57,270 bases of DNA from Planctomycetota bacterium (GTDB taxonomy: Bacteria; Planctomycetota; Planctomycetia; Pirellulales; PALSA-1355), in assembly GCA_003389325.1 (NCBI GenBank), contig QQVE01000036.1, forward strand, positions 1 through 57,270, in the 5' to 3' direction. Below are positions 1-7,802 of this stretch, one piece after another. Under the pieces are notes generated by a model. That model was not told where the DNA came from. It worked only from the letters and a program-made list of their open reading frames with translations, and did not search any database. A program made the position numbers and the translations under genes. Position 1 is the first letter of the stretch; each line of letters opens with the position of its first letter.

Positions 1-171
1 GCGCTCGTTTTAGCCCTGGGCAGCAAACGCTCGTCTCCGGATAGGGCAACCCTCCCCCACTTTCGAAAAACCCACAGGGGCTAGGCTCCCCAGCCGACGC
101 TCGGATAGAGGAAGGGAACCACCGATGTACTCGTTGACAAACAATCACCCTTCATAGAGGGCTAAACGGCT

Positions 172-2040
172 CTACTTGATCAGCTTTTGCAGTTCCGATT
201 CGAGCTCGTCGGCCCGGATGTTCCGGTTGACGACTTTGCCCTGCTGGTCGACCAGAATCATGGTGGGCACGATCTGGATGCCCATCTCGACGGCATAGCG
301 GCTGTTCTCGATGCCGCCGGCTTCGTAGAGCTGTGGCCAACGTGGATCATTCTGCTTGAGGAACGCCATCGTGTCTTGCGGATCGTTGTCCAGACCGACG
401 CCGACAACCTCGAAGTCCTTGTACTTGCTGCGCAGTTCCTTGAGAAGCGGCATGTCGGCCTTCGACAGATCGGACCAGGTGGCCCAGTACTGAATCAGCA
501 CGACCTTGCCACGGAGCCGCGCCAGGTCGAACACCTGGCCGCCGTTAAGGAGCTTGCCCTTGAGCGGAATGGTCTTGCCCGGCGACTCGAGCCGGCGTTT
601 GGCACCCGCCGCCTTCGGCTCGAGCGGCGACTCGGGAAACTTGGTGACCACCGCGTCGTACCACTTGAGCGCTTCGTCCTCGTCGCCGCCAAACTCGTGC
701 GAGATGGCCAGTTCCATCATGGCCTCGGCCGTCTCGGAGGACTGCTTGTCGCGGCTGACGAACTGCGTCAGATCCTTGACCCAGTCTTCCTGAATCTTGG
801 CGAACGGCGGATTCGGCTGGGCCAGCTTGTGGCCGTGCTCGGCCGTCATCGCCCGCCATTCGACGTAGGCAGCCAGCTCGTCCAGCTCGGGATCCTTGGC
901 CAGCTTCTCCTGCAGATCCCGTAGCTTTTGGATGCCTTCCTCGTAGCCGGCGGTTTGCACCGCGGCGCTAAGCGAATCGGCGATCTGGCGATACCAGGTG
1001 CCGCGGTTGGACGCGTCGTCGGCTTCGGCCAGTTGCTCCAACAAGTCGGCCCGCTCGCCCTGCTGCTGGGGAGTGCTGCTGGCAATGTCCGGCAGATCCT
1101 GCAGCTTGCGGATCAGTTCCTGCATTTCCTCCGACGGCGCGCCGTTGGCGATCTGCGCACCCTCGGGTTGCGCGGGTCGTGGAGCAGCGAAGAAAAACGG
1201 CTCGCTACCGGTCTCCGAAAGGATGGGCAGATCGATCAACCGCCAATTGTTGCCCACCTGAACCATCGTGCCGACCGACAGAGGCTGTGGCTTGCCGTCG
1301 GTTTCAACCATGGCCATCACGTTTTCGTAAGCGGTAATGTCGGCAGTCGAGTCGGCGGTGCCCGCGGGCACGATGCCCGGCTGCATTCCGCCAAAGGAGA
1401 TCCACTTCGAGTCCTTTCCCACCACCGACTGGCTAGCGGCCAGCTTGGCGAAACCAGCGGCGGCGACCTCGATCTTCTTCTTCAGTTGCTGGGCCTGCTC
1501 CGAGCCCGTGCCCAAGTTCGTCAGTTCCTGGGGCGTGAGCAAGATCCGCTCGAACCGAGAGCGGTCGCGATCGCGAATCGCTCGCACCAATTCGGCGGTC
1601 ACTTCCTCGGGCGAGATTTGCTTCCAGTAGTCGATATTGCCGTCTTCGTCGCGGTCGACGCCCCACCGCGAGCCAGCCGTGTTCAGCCAGCGACACTGAT
1701 CGGGCTTCTTGTTCTCGTTCGTATCCAGGTCGCGGTAGACTTCAACGCCGTCCTTGAAGTAACTCCAGCGGTCGACCACGTTGTTGCCGTCGGTATCGGT
1801 AAACATCCGCAGAACCTGGCCGGCACCGTTGCGAACGACCCAGCCGTCTTTCCCCTCGGCCTTGATCGTGCAGTTGTCGATTTCCGCACCCTCGGGCATC
1901 TCGTAGTCGACGTCCTGCTGCACCGGCTTCAGCGAGAGCGCGTCGCGGGCCGACGGACCGGCGGCCAGCGCTCCCTGTCCGACCGCGAGCGTCAATGCCA
2001 GCGAGGCGAGTACGTGCGACTTGCGAGGCGTGATGGTCAT
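172..2040 (-). CDS. Exported thioredoxin-fold (TlpA/redoxin-like) protein with degenerate active site
   Basis: This 622-residue protein has a signal peptide (hydrophobic stretch ending near GALAA, residues 1-27). Residues about 75-140 hold three Asp-rich loops (DTDGNNVVD, DLDTNENKKPD, DRDEDGNID) that resemble EF-hand/dockerin-type calcium loops. A long helical, TPR-like middle follows. The last 130 residues are a TlpA/AhpC-TSA thioredoxin fold: the family's WCxxC site reads W522-S-D-L-S526, so both redox cysteines are serines, while the cis-proline (IVPT, about 592) is kept. I infer a non-redox binding or scaffold role in the periplasm rather than disulfide exchange. The ATG start gives a good signal peptide. 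The gene stands alone, transcribed away from the tRNA pair. Family assignment is secure; function is not. Confidence 0.8.
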   Translation of the reverse strand: MTITPRKSHVLASLALTLAVGQGALAAGPSARDALSLKPVQQDVDYEMPEGAEIDNCTIKAEGKDGWVVRNGAGQVLRMFTDTDGNNVVDRWSYFKDGVEVYRDLDTNENKKPDQCRWLNTAGSRWGVDRDEDGNIDYWKQISPEEVTAELVRAIRDRDRSRFERILLTPQELTNLGTGSEQAQQLKKKIEVAAAGFAKLAASQSVVGKDSKWISFGGMQPGIVPAGTADSTADITAYENVMAMVETDGKPQPLSVGTMVQVGNNWRLIDLPILSETGSEPFFFAAPRPAQPEGAQIANGAPSEEMQELIRKLQDLPDIASSTPQQQGERADLLEQLAEADDASNRGTWYRQIADSLSAAVQTAGYEEGIQKLRDLQEKLAKDPELDELAAYVEWRAMTAEHGHKLAQPNPPFAKIQEDWVKDLTQFVSRDKQSSETAEAMMELAISHEFGGDEDEALKWYDAVVTKFPESPLEPKAAGAKRRLESPGKTIPLKGKLLNGGQVFDLARLRGKVVLIQYWATWSDLSKADMPLLKELRSKYKDFEVVGVGLDNDPQDTMAFLKQNDPRWPQLYEAGGIENSRYAVEMGIQIVPTMILVDQQGKVVNRNIRADELESELQKLIK

Positions 2041-2311
2041 CGAGTGGTTCCTTCGAACGAGTAACCCGAAATGGACGACGGGCCCGCTTCACGGCCCACG
2101 GCGCAGATTATCTTCGGCAAGCGGAACAAGCAAAGTGAAACTGTTCCGGTTTTGGCGCGTCGCGGGGTTGTGCCAGAAACGCGGCGGCATTCGACTGCTG
2201 GCGAACATCGCCAGCGGGCGGGCTGTCTTTCAGTTCCGCCGTTGGCCGTAGTGCGGCAGTCGCCGGCGGAGCCTGCTAGCGAACCGCGAGTAGGGGGTAT
2301 ACTTTGGCGAA

Positions 2312-2339
2312 TTGACAGCCGGCCACGGTGCTCTAGAAT
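2312..2339 (+). promoter_or_regulatory. Sigma70-like promoter for tRNA-Ile (tRNA-Ala)
   Basis: A consensus -35 box TTGACA (2312-2317) is followed after 16 bases by TAGAAT (2334-2339), a near-consensus -10 box. Transcription would begin about 30 bases before the tRNA-Ile gene. The rest of the gap 2041-2377 contains no convincing gene; it should also hold the leftward promoter of the thioredoxin-fold gene, which I cannot place. Confidence 0.65.
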
Positions 2340-2377
2340 ACGGAATTCCTCGGGGCATAAACCCTTATGTCTCCGAC

Positions 2378-2451
2378 GGGCGCATAGCTCAGTTGGTTAG
2401 AGCGCGTCCCTGATAAGGACGAGGTCCGAAGTTCGAATCTTCGTGCGCCCA
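2378..2451 (+). tRNA. tRNA-Ile (anticodon GAT)
   Basis: The 74-base cloverleaf opens with GGGCGCA and closes with TGCGCCC plus discriminator A. The D arm (AGCTCAGTTGGTTAGAGC), the anticodon stem CGTCC/GGACG around the loop CTGATAA, and the TTCGAAT T-loop are all present. CCA is not encoded. It lies 92 bases before tRNA-Ala and both probably share the promoter at 2312-2339. In many bacteria this pair sits in the 16S-23S spacer, but here no rRNA is within reach. Confidence 0.97.
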
Positions 2452-2542
2452 CTTCGCTTGCCAGCGTGTTGGGGGCAGTCGCCGGTGACAGCAGATAGCA
2501 CCCGGTGCTGGCGGCCAAAATGCTGGCACACGTCGGCTCTAA

Positions 2543-2618
<76 letters not shown>

Positions 2619-2737
2619 CTTCGCAAGACACAGCCGAAACGAACGTTACGTTACCTGCCGACGGTCGGCAGTGCGGCCTGATGCGACCCGACAACCCGGT
2701 AGACTACCGGATTCGGCCCGTACAGGAGACCCCGCAC

Positions 2738-3943
2738 ATGCCGAAACGCATCCCGTCCTACCGTCGCCACAAGGCATCTGGGCAAGCCGTTGTAACGCTC
2801 AGCGGTCGCAACATCTACCTCGGCAAGCACAACTCGGCAGCGAGCCGCCGCGGGTACTCTCGCATCATCGCCGAGTGGACCGCCGCCGATGGCACGCTGC
2901 CAGCGTCGACCGACTTCACGATTGCGGAGTTGCTGGCGGCATTCCTCAAGCATGCGAAGGCCTACCATCGCCCCAAGGAACAGGAAAAAATCGCGCTGGC
3001 CCTGCGGCCGCTACGAGCCTTGTATGCGATGACACGCGTGGCGGACTTCGGACCACTGGCCCTCAAGGCCGTACGCCAACAGATGATCGACGTGGGCCTG
3101 GCCCACACGACGATCAACAGCCGAATTTGTCGACTGCGTTACGTGTTCAAATGGGGCGTCGAGAATCAGCTGGTCGAGTCCGGCGTGCTCAATGCACTGC
3201 AAGCGGTCCCTGGCCTCCGATATGGGCGCACACGGGCGCGCGAAACCGAGCCTGTGAAGCCTGTCCCCGACGCCTTTGTAGATGCCGTCGTCCCGCACGT
3301 GTCTCCAGTTGTGGCTGCGATGATCGAGCTACAGCGGCTTACCGGCATGCGGTCCGGGGAAGTGATCGCGATGAGAGCTGTCAACATCACCATGAACGGG
3401 CACGTGTGGGTTTACACACCCCCGGAGCACAAGACGGCCTGGCGTCGGCACGAACGGCGAATCTACTTGGGACCAAAAGCACAAGCGATTCTCAAGCCGT
3501 ATCTCACCACCGACCTGGGTGCCTGTCTCTTCAGCCCTGCCGATTCGGTAGCTTGGCGCAACCAAGCACGCCACGCCAAGCGGGTGGTTCCCATCAACCA
3601 CGGCAATCGCCCTGGGACGAACCGAAAGCAATCCCCTCGCAAGCGAGCCCGGAGTGCGTACGACGCCAACAGTTACCGTCGAGCGATTTCGTATGGCATC
3701 GCGGCGGCGAACAAGCAACTTCTGGCGGAAGCGGCGACCGCAGGCATCGCCGACGACAAGGTTGAGCTTGTACCGCATTGGCACCCACATCAACTGCGCC
3801 ACAATGCCGCCACCAATTTGCGCCGCGAGTACGGCATTGAAGTCGCCCGGATCATCTTAGGACATCGGTCAGCAGCGACAACTGAAGTCTACGCCGAGAT
3901 GGATCATGCCCAGGCCATGGCAGTGATGGGGCGGATCGGATAG
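2738..3943 (+). CDS. Tyrosine recombinase / phage-type integrase
   Basis: This 401-residue site-specific recombinase would integrate and excise the element beside tRNA-Ala. A short basic N-terminus (PKRIPSYRRHKASGQA, arm-binding-like) precedes a SAM-like core-binding domain (about 55-150) and the catalytic domain. All active-site residues are visible: R205 (TGMRSGEV), H351 and R354 (HPHQLRH), H376 (LGHRS) and nucleophile Y385 (EVYAEMD). The ATG at 2738 is chosen over an upstream in-frame start that would overlap the tRNA, because AGGAG lies just before it. It looks intact. Confidence 0.93.
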   Translation: MPKRIPSYRRHKASGQAVVTLSGRNIYLGKHNSAASRRGYSRIIAEWTAADGTLPASTDFTIAELLAAFLKHAKAYHRPKEQEKIALALRPLRALYAMTRVADFGPLALKAVRQQMIDVGLAHTTINSRICRLRYVFKWGVENQLVESGVLNALQAVPGLRYGRTRARETEPVKPVPDAFVDAVVPHVSPVVAAMIELQRLTGMRSGEVIAMRAVNITMNGHVWVYTPPEHKTAWRRHERRIYLGPKAQAILKPYLTTDLGACLFSPADSVAWRNQARHAKRVVPINHGNRPGTNRKQSPRKRARSAYDANSYRRAISYGIAAANKQLLAEAATAGIADDKVELVPHWHPHQLRHNAATNLRREYGIEVARIILGHRSAATTEVYAEMDHAQAMAVMGRIG

Positions 3944-4018
3944 AATCTGATGAAAGAAGTTTCCAAAACATTCTTTTACATCAATTGCTAGGGGGCTGGG
4001 AAAAGCAATGAAAACACT

Positions 4019-4378
4019 ATGCCCTCTAGAAAAGGTCTTGGGCCACTAACGCACGAGTACACGCCGTTCTTCTTCGACGTGGGCCCCCCATGCATTAGAG
4101 ACCATCTTGAGCCCCCAGCAGGTCTCGATGATGGCCCGATTGCTGTTGCGCAAATGGCAAAGCTTGTCCAGCGCGAGCCCAAAACAATCCACAATCTCAA
4201 GTCAAAGTCAAGAACGACTGAGCTCCCATTCCCTAGTTCAGTAGCGCCCGGGCTCTGGCAGTACTCGGAAGTGCGGCCTTTTCTTATGAAGTGTTTTCCG
4301 GGTTCGGCGCATCGCTTGCCACGATCATACACCGAGGCGATGAACCTGCTTCGAGAAGAATCTCTGCGTAGCCCATAG
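4019..4378 (+). CDS. Small helix-turn-helix protein, excisionase-like
   Basis: This 119-residue protein has a C-terminal half that reads like an AlpA/Xis winged-helix domain: VAQMAKLVQREPKTIHNLKS (HTH with a KTI-N recognition helix), then a short wing and a Trp-containing strand (LWQYSEVRPFL), which is the place where excisionases read W-R-x-x-D/E-V. The first 40 residues are unassigned. It lies directly after the integrase, where recombination directionality factors are usual, and just before the repeated sites at 4390-4425. The ribosome binding site is weak, so the start is uncertain. Confidence 0.5.
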   Translation: MPSRKGLGPLTHEYTPFFFDVGPPCIRDHLEPPAGLDDGPIAVAQMAKLVQREPKTIHNLKSKSRTTELPFPSSVAPGLWQYSEVRPFLMKCFPGSAHRLPRSYTEAMNLLREESLRSP

Positions 4379-4389
4379 GTGTCCAGCTG

Positions 4390-4425
4390 GGAACATTGTT
4401 CCTATCTCGTTCCCGATTTGTTCCC
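4390..4425 (+). promoter_or_regulatory. Operator-like array: TGTTCC sites at 11-bp spacing plus one inverted copy
   Basis: Three direct copies of a TGTTCC-type hexamer begin at 4397, 4408 (CGTTCC) and 4419, exactly 11 bases apart. An inverted copy at 4390-4395 makes the palindrome GGAACA-T-TGTTCC with the first. Sites one helical turn apart are typical of cooperative excisionase or repressor binding. The array is in the leader of the DUF1580-type gene and behind the excisionase-like gene, so it may regulate the element or be part of its recombination site. The protein that binds it is not known. Confidence 0.5.
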
Positions 4426-4510
4426 ATCGCCTTCGACTCTCCCTTAAGGCACGTTCGTTTCGCAACGCCGTCGAAGAATAGGTTGCATTCCATCTTACCC
4501 GGAGGCAACC

Positions 4511-4795
4511 ATGATCGACTTGACGAACGAGCATCTCCTCACTCTCGCTGAAGCAGCAAGCCTGCTCCCCGACAGGCCGAGTATTGCCACCTTGTGGCGA
4601 TGGCGTACGCGCGGCGCTCATGGGCGCCGGCTAGAGAGCATCGTGCTGGGTGGCAAAGTCTATACCAGCCGTGAGGCCATCCAACGATTCGCACGCCAAT
4701 CAGGTGGCGACGACACGTCGACGATCCGCACGCCAGCCGCGCGACAACAAGCAATCGCACGGGCAGCGAAAGCACTCGACGAAGCAGGAATCTGA
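4511..4795 (+). CDS. DUF1580-type small DNA-binding-like protein
   Basis: This 94-residue protein matches the pattern of the planctomycete DUF1580 family: LTLAEAASLLPDRPSIATLW, then RWRTRGAHGRRLES and a TSREAIQRF tail. The arrangement is that of an excisionase-like HTH (helix, turn, recognition helix with Trp-Arg-Trp, then a wing). Family members are commonly found next to integrases in planctomycetes. A strong GGAGG precedes the ATG. A roughly 20-residue Ala-rich helix forms the C-terminus. I infer control of integration/excision or of the downstream ParB-TOPRIM gene. Confidence 0.75.
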   Translation: MIDLTNEHLLTLAEAASLLPDRPSIATLWRWRTRGAHGRRLESIVLGGKVYTSREAIQRFARQSGGDDTSTIRTPAARQQAIARAAKALDEAGI

Positions 4796-4912
4796 TTTTC
4801 TCAGGCGCGAGCCCCGCTCCGATACTCTCGGCCGTGCGTGAGTTTTGAGTCGCGGAAACGCCATGGTAGCCCTCTCTGGCCCGCATGGGAGCGTGGGAGA
4901 AAGTTCACAGAA

Positions 4913-6385
4913 ATGACCGACATCGACGTACCAGACAGCAAAGCGCGAGGCCGACGGACCAACCGCCGCGCGTTCCGAAAACCATCTGCAACCTCCAAAT
5001 CGGATCATGTCCCAATTCACGACGTTCCGATCCGGAACCTGAAGCCATCGCCCGAGAACGACAAGCTCTATCGGCCTGTCGATCCTGAGGACGACGAGAT
5101 CAGAGCCCTTGCGGAGAGCATCAAGCAAAACGGCCTGCTCGAGCCGCTAATCGCCACGGCCGACGGATACTTGGTTTCCGGTCATCGACGATTCGCGGCA
5201 GCGAAACTGGCGGGCCTGAGCATGGTACCTTGTCGCCGGATCAAAATCCGACGCGATGACGACAATGACGGGTACTTGCGACTGCTGCGAGAGCATAATC
5301 GACAACGGGACAAAACGCGCACGGAGAAGCTCCGCGAGGAACTGGTCGAGGTCAGCGAAACAGCGGCATACGAAGCGCTCCAGTGCTACCGGCGAACGCA
5401 GGCCGCGGTTGATTTGGAGCCGATGGCATTGCAGGGGCAAACCCGGCGCGCGAAGATCAGTCAGGCGAAAATGCCGATGCTAGAGGCCGTCCGAGCCATT
5501 CTGAAAGAGCGACGAGAGTTCTGGCCGCTCAGCGATCGGCAGATTCACTATGCCCTGCTCAATGACCCACCGCTTCGGCACGCGAGCAAACCGAACTCGC
5601 GCTACGACAACACCCAGCGGTCGTACAAATCCCTTGTCGATCTACTGACACGGGCGCGGCTCGCCTTCTATATCCGATGGAATGCGATTGCCGACGAAAC
5701 CCGGCCAGTGTCGCTTTGGCAAGTCCACGATGACCCCCGAAGTTTCGTTCGCCAGGAACTTGCTGACCTCCTCAAGGGCTATTGGCGGAATCTACAGCAA
5801 TCGCAGCCCAACCACATTGAGATCGTCGGTGAGAAGAATACCGTCGCATCGATTCTCCAGCCAGTGGCAGCCGAATACTGCATCCCGCTGACGACAGGCC
5901 GGGGGTATTGCAGCCTGCCACCCCGCTACGCGATGGCTGATCGGTTCGAGAAAAGCGGTAAAGAGAAGCTCGTGCTGCTGATCGTCTCGGACTTTGATCC
6001 CGACGGCGACGAGATCGCGCACAGCTTTGCCCGCTCAATGCGCGACGATTTTCAAATCGAGGCCATTCAACCCGTCAAGGTTGCGCTCACGGCCGAGCAA
6101 GTCGTCGCGTACCAGCTGCCGCCGAACATGCAGGCCAAGCAGTCCAGTGTCCATCACGCCAAATTTGTCGAGAGGCACGGGAGCGATGACGTGTTCGAAC
6201 TGGAGGCACTCGCTCCGGAGCAACTCCAGCAGATTCTGCGGGAGGCCATCGAGGCAGTGCTCGATCGGGAGGCGTTTGACGCCGAAGTTGCTGCCGAACG
6301 CAAGGATGCCGCGCACCTGGAGGCCGTGCGTCGCACAGTGTGTCAGGTGCTTTCGGAGACGGAGTTCTTCGAAGAGGAGGAGTAA
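4913..6385 (+). CDS. ParB/Srx-type nuclease domain fused to winged-helix and TOPRIM (Spo11/Topo VI A-like) module
   Basis: In this 490-residue protein, residues about 30-130 form a ParB N-terminal domain (I-x-x-LKPSPEN, then GHRRFAAAKLAG with H91-R92-R93). After a helical linker, residues about 200-275 look like a winged helix with R-Q-I-H-Y213, the motif and position of the catalytic tyrosine in Topo VI A/Spo11. Residues about 300-390 look like a TOPRIM fold, with IEIVGEK (acidic E307) and SDFDPDGDEI (D360-x-D362-x-D364). The tail is acidic (FFEEEE). ParB suggests specific DNA binding or nuclease action, and the second half DNA cleavage by a topoisomerase-like mechanism. The ATG at 4913 has a weak GAGAAAG site; a GTG at 4838 is the alternative. 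ParB is clear; the TOPRIM half is a motif reading. Confidence 0.75.
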   Translation: MTDIDVPDSKARGRRTNRRAFRKPSATSKSDHVPIHDVPIRNLKPSPENDKLYRPVDPEDDEIRALAESIKQNGLLEPLIATADGYLVSGHRRFAAAKLAGLSMVPCRRIKIRRDDDNDGYLRLLREHNRQRDKTRTEKLREELVEVSETAAYEALQCYRRTQAAVDLEPMALQGQTRRAKISQAKMPMLEAVRAILKERREFWPLSDRQIHYALLNDPPLRHASKPNSRYDNTQRSYKSLVDLLTRARLAFYIRWNAIADETRPVSLWQVHDDPRSFVRQELADLLKGYWRNLQQSQPNHIEIVGEKNTVASILQPVAAEYCIPLTTGRGYCSLPPRYAMADRFEKSGKEKLVLLIVSDFDPDGDEIAHSFARSMRDDFQIEAIQPVKVALTAEQVVAYQLPPNMQAKQSSVHHAKFVERHGSDDVFELEALAPEQLQQILREAIEAVLDREAFDAEVAAERKDAAHLEAVRRTVCQVLSETEFFEEEE

Positions 6386-6388
6386 GCG

Positions 6389-6526
6389 ATGGCGCGCCGG
6401 CCGTGCTCGTCGCACCGCTCGGAGCGCGATCATTTGAGGGATTGCGATGGTTCGCCCATTGAATTGATGGGCAGGGGTCATGTTATGCCGGTGCTCTGCT
6501 CCCCAACCCAAAGAGAATCGGAATAG
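6389..6526 (+). CDS. Possible 45-residue ORF after the ParB-TOPRIM gene
   Basis: An ATG lies three bases after the ParB-TOPRIM stop, with GGAGGAG (encoding that gene's Glu-rich tail) at good distance. The 45-residue product starts MARRPCSSHRSERDHL, is basic with three cysteines and resembles nothing I recognise. The good ribosome site may be an accident of the GAG codons. A hairpin follows eight bases after the stop. Treat as tentative. Confidence 0.25.
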   Translation: MARRPCSSHRSERDHLRDCDGSPIELMGRGHVMPVLCSPTQRESE

Positions 6527-6533
6527 AAAAGGG

Positions 6534-6557
6534 GCTCGAGTTAAAACCTCCTCGAGC
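6534..6557 (+). terminator. Hairpin after the element's last ORF
   Basis: GCTCGAG (6534-6540) and CTCGAGC (6551-6557) form a perfect 7-bp stem around a 10-base A/T-rich loop. There is no T-run, so intrinsic termination is doubtful. Its position suggests the end of the integrase-to-ParB transcription unit. Confidence 0.35.
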
Positions 6558-7016
6558 TGGTGTACGCCTGGTTAGCGGGAAGAACTCGTGAGGGGCAGGC
6601 AAAATTGAGAGGGCCGAAACGTACGGTTCTGCCACTTGGCAGTTTTCCAGGCAACGGGAGCGTACTAGATCGCTCGCCCGCGGGTTACGTCCTGGTCGGC
6701 ACGTCAGAGTCAAAAAACCGGCGGTTACTAGGCCCGCTCAGCACCACGCATAGCCACAAGCTGGACATCGCAAATGAAAAGCGTAGAGGACCCTTCTGAC
6801 AGGGGAAACCCGCGTTGCGCGCCCTGCTCCCCTCAACCCTGCAATCTTCATGGGCCAGCGGGGCCCGGTTCAACATCTCGCGGTGGTTCGCCACAGCGGC
6901 AGGAACTGGTCCCTCGAGGCTCCGTCGTACACGGCTGGCACGTTCGGCAGATCGGAAATGGTGGAGAGCTCAATCATGTGGTGCCCTTCGGTCGCGGACT
7001 CTCAACCTCCGGCTGG
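6558..7016. other. Gap of 459 bases without a supported gene
   Basis: No reading frame here looks like a protein. One hairpin is visible: CTGCC-ACTT-GGCAG (6629-6642) followed by TTTTCC, a short intrinsic-terminator-like element on the plus strand. The text just before it (CGTACGGTTCTG) recalls the end of group II intron domain V, but the rest of that domain and any reverse transcriptase are missing. The element's right edge and the leftward end of the DISARM remnant lie somewhere here. Confidence 0.4.
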
Positions 7017-7802
7017 TCAAAACGCACGAACGGCGAGGCCGTTCTGGTGGAGCTGGTTAAAGTGCCAGATGAGCCGGTCGGCGAGCCAAGGCGAGTCGAT
7101 CTTGAGGCCGACCTCGATGTTGCGCTGCTGGCCAGCCTCGGTGAAGTTGGCGGACGAGACAAACACCTGCTCGGAGTCGACCACAACGCACTTGGCGTGG
7201 AGCGAGGAACGCTTGTCTTCGGCCACCGAGCGGGGGTCGTAGAAGACGGCTGGCAAACGGCTGCCCTGCGGCCATTGGGTGTCGCGAAATCGTCGAGCAA
7301 AGCGCGAGACGAGAATCTCGGCAGGCGTTTTGTCGTAGTCGGGTCGGGCGATGTTTAGAAAGAGTTTGACATCCAAATCGGGAACCTTGTCCATACGCTG
7401 GGCCAGAGCTTCGAAGACACTTGCACCCTGGTAGACCGCGTAGCCAACGACCAGAACGGATTTCCGGGCGTGCGCGAAGAGTTCGCGGACTACCACGGCT
7501 GTGTCGCGGTTGGCGATGCCGGCTGCCTCGGGACCCGAGGTCACCAGGTCGATCGGCAGCTCCACCTTGCGGCCATCGGAACGATCGCGGTGCAACAGGT
7601 CCAGGGTGGCCGCAAGCTGCTGCTCGGTGAAGCCCAGCGAAGCGAGCTCTTGAAGGGACGCAGCGACCGCGGCGGCAAGGTTCTGAGCGATCACGCGACC
7701 GATTTGCAGCTCGGTGTATGGGGCAGAGACCCTTCGCGATTTCAAAGCAGCCGACAACCCGTGCAGGTCGGCATCACACAGTTCCGAAAACGCGGCGGTC
7801 AT
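7017..7802 (-). CDS. drmC: DISARM protein DrmC (phospholipase D-like)
   Basis: This 261-residue PLD-superfamily protein has an N-terminal helical region, then the PLD fold from about residue 95 (VRELFAHARKSVLVVGYAVY). One HKD motif is visible: LHAKCVVVD, followed by SSANFTEAGQQRNIEVG. This architecture and its place directly after a DUF1998 protein fit DrmC of the DISARM anti-phage system. It overlaps the upstream drmB reading frame by four bases (ATGA), as in an operon under translational coupling. The gene appears complete although its partners are not. Confidence 0.75.
   Translation of the reverse strand: MTAAFSELCDADLHGLSAALKSRRVSAPYTELQIGRVIAQNLAAAVAASLQELASLGFTEQQLAATLDLLHRDRSDGRKVELPIDLVTSGPEAAGIANRDTAVVVRELFAHARKSVLVVGYAVYQGASVFEALAQRMDKVPDLDVKLFLNIARPDYDKTPAEILVSRFARRFRDTQWPQGSRLPAVFYDPRSVAEDKRSSLHAKCVVVDSEQVFVSSANFTEAGQQRNIEVGLKIDSPWLADRLIWHFNQLHQNGLAVRAF

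Noticed and set aside
187..2064. Long open frames on the plus strand opposite the thioredoxin-fold gene
   Set aside because: They are mirror frames produced by high GC; the products are Leu/Val/Gly-rich without motifs, while the minus strand has signal peptide and domain structure.
6600..6660. Group II intron domain V (CGTACGGTTCTG)
   Set aside because: Only the 3' strand of domain V is recalled; the pairing GAGCCG strand and loop are absent and no reverse transcriptase or other intron parts are nearby.
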